5,754 nucleotides of DNA from an uncultured Bacteroidales bacterium (lineage in GTDB: Bacteria; Bacteroidota; Bacteroidia; Bacteroidales; Paludibacteraceae): positions 1 through 5,754 of the forward strand of contig CALAUY010000137.1 of the NCBI GenBank assembly GCA_937892015.1, written 5' to 3'. Under the pieces are notes generated by a model. The model was not told the DNA's origin and ran no database searches. It worked only from the letters and a program-made list of their open reading frames with translations. Below are positions 4,605-5,754 of the stretch, one piece after another. The position numbers and the translations under genes were made by a program. The stretch's first letter is position 1. Every line of letters starts with the position of its first letter.

Positions 4605-5754
4605 TCATACTTTGGAGTAGCGACCATGACCCATGGAGATGATACGTTCGTTTTTCTTCAACTGACTAAGGTATCGAGCCACCGTGCGTTCTGCTATTTG
4701 ATTGGAACAGCCTATACTAATAGCTTGAGCAGTGGTGAAATGTGCAGGGAGGATGGAGAGGAACTGCTCGGCGGCGAGGGGTGTAGAAGCGAGTTGCGGA
4801 TGGAGTGGGGTGTCGGACTCAGGAAGAAGAAGCATCATGCGTGAGACGTGGCGAATGAGTTTTTCGGCCAAGATGCATAGCGTATTGAAGTCGGTATCAG
4901 AACAGAAAAGAGGAGACGAGAGAGGTGAACCTATCTCTAAACGAAGGACGGTGAGGAGGAGACCGATACGTTTGATGGTGACAGCGAGTCGCTTAACGGT
5001 GGCATCGAGCTCGACAGGCATCCGGAATTCGCCGAGAAGCAGCTGATAGCCATCGGAGAAGAGAGCTGCCATGTAGTCGGACTGCTCATCGGTGAGTGCC
5101 CAAGTGACATCGGAGTCGAGCGCAGAGAGCCACTGCCAGCGGGCATAGACATCACGAGCGAGCCGGTCGTAGATAGTGACGGCATTGTTGGTCGTTTCGT
5201 GGGTGGCATCGGCAAAGACTTCGGGGTCGAAGGGCGCAATTTCGTCGATGATATAAGGAATGAAGCGGCTGGTGAGTCCGTTCTCGCGCGAGACGATGAG
5301 GGGTTGGAGTTGACTGAACGTGCCGGAGAGTAGAACAGAGAGTTGGGGGTTGGGAATCTCGATGTAATCGATGCCTTTGCCACCCGGGAGTTTGCGAGCG
5401 CGTGTGATGGTCTCGTGCTCGAAGGTCTGGCGGAAGATGTAGGAATAGTTGGAATAGTCGTTTTTCCACGTGCCGGAGAGGACATCCATCTCTGTTTCCA
5501 TCATGAACGCTCTGCCACAGTTGTTGGCCAGGAGCTCGCAGAACGCAGCTGAAGAGCAGTTGGCGGGGATGGTGGCGAGTTGACCGCAGCAAGAGAGCGT
5601 GACATGTATGTCAGCGAGTAGTCGTCGCGAAAGGTTCATGATGCCCTTGCCGGATGCGGGCGGTGCGATGACCAGCGTCATGAGATTGGGATAGTAGGTG
5701 TGCTGCGGTTTGCCGTGGAGGAGCCGGACGTGAGGGGTGGCGGAGCTGATGGCC
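4605..5754 (-). CDS. DUF3987-family P-loop protein, C-terminal part (5' end beyond the window)
   Basis: The frame is open to the right window edge, so the Met at 5681 is internal: upstream codons continue as the typical lead-in (HTYYPNLMTLVIAPP). About 383 codons are visible. A Walker A-like loop, APPASGKG, lies at visible residues 30-37. Downstream are FMMETEMDVLSG (Walker B-like region; family members usually have 'TEGDTL'), then WKNDYSNYSYIFRQTFEHE, and LSGTFSQLQPLIVSRENGLTSRFIPYII, a close match to the family's 'SGTP-Q-P-L-EDGL-SR' segment. The last 60 or so residues (AEQFLSILPAHFTTAQAISIG through the stop) resemble a winged-helix domain with ERTVARYLSQLKKNERI as recognition helix. Members often carry a VirE-N or primase-like N-terminal domain, which would lie outside this window. 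They are thought to be DNA-linked ATPases, but no function is proven. It is followed by the AAACTGCC repeat region. Confidence 0.9.
   Translation of the reverse strand, partial: AISSATPHVRLLHGKPQHTYYPNLMTLVIAPPASGKGIMNLSRRLLADIHVTLSCCGQLATIPANCSSAAFCELLANNCGRAFMMETEMDVLSGTWKNDYSNYSYIFRQTFEHETITRARKLPGGKGIDYIEIPNPQLSVLLSGTFSQLQPLIVSRENGLTSRFIPYIIDEIAPFDPEVFADATHETTNNAVTIYDRLARDVYARWQWLSALDSDVTWALTDEQSDYMAALFSDGYQLLLGEFRMPVELDATVKRLAVTIKRIGLLLTVLRLEIGSPLSSPLFCSDTDFNTLCILAEKLIRHVSRMMLLLPESDTPLHPQLASTPLAAEQFLSILPAHFTTAQAISIGCSNQIAERTVARYLSQLKKNERIISMGHGRYSKV

Noticed and set aside
4937..5592. Overlapping minus-strand frames inside the DUF3987 gene
   Set aside because: Ser/Pro- and Arg/His-rich shadow products; the DUF3987 frame has the Walker A-like and SGT motifs and stays open to the window edge.
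4605..5681. Complete gene starting at the Met at 5681
   Set aside because: Codons upstream to 5754 remain open and match the family's lead-in to the P-loop, so the gene begins outside the window.

Overview
The window looks like chromosomal DNA of a Bacteroidales bacterium, probably of the Bacteroides/Prevotella group. This rests on three things. A DUF3987-type protein of the kind common in that order lies at the right end. A WG-repeat protein is present. Most start codons lack a Shine-Dalgarno sequence and instead carry A-rich leaders. No rRNA, tRNA, CRISPR array or insertion sequence was found. Every convincing gene lies on the minus strand, so transcription runs from right to left.

Right to left: (1) 5754-4605 is the C-terminal part of a DUF3987 P-loop protein whose 5' end lies outside the window. 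(2) 4604-4351 is a non-coding gap holding seven copies of the 8-mer AAACTGCC in both orientations, including a perfect 19-bp inverted repeat. (3) 4350-3889 encodes a low-molecular-weight protein tyrosine phosphatase, followed by a clear hairpin at 3832-3799 that probably terminates its transcript. (4) 3790-3603 is the likely control region of the next operon, with a repeated 8-mer and one strong Shine-Dalgarno site. (5) 3602-162 is a tight five-gene cluster: a small AAA+ ATPase, two neighbouring paralogous YbjN/type III-chaperone-like proteins (the second start overlaps the first stop), a YkvA/DUF1232 membrane-associated protein and a membrane-anchored WG-repeat protein. (6) 161-1 is a degenerate 16-bp tandem repeat array that runs off the left edge.

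The five-gene cluster is the most interesting part. Gaps of 30, -4, 23 and 59 bp suggest one transcript. A single AAA+ domain protein with no recognisable substrate domain is followed by two small chaperone-fold-like acidic proteins and then two proteins with hydrophobic N termini. A reasonable but unproven reading is an ATPase with two adaptor or chaperone partners acting at the envelope. I do not recognise it as a named system.
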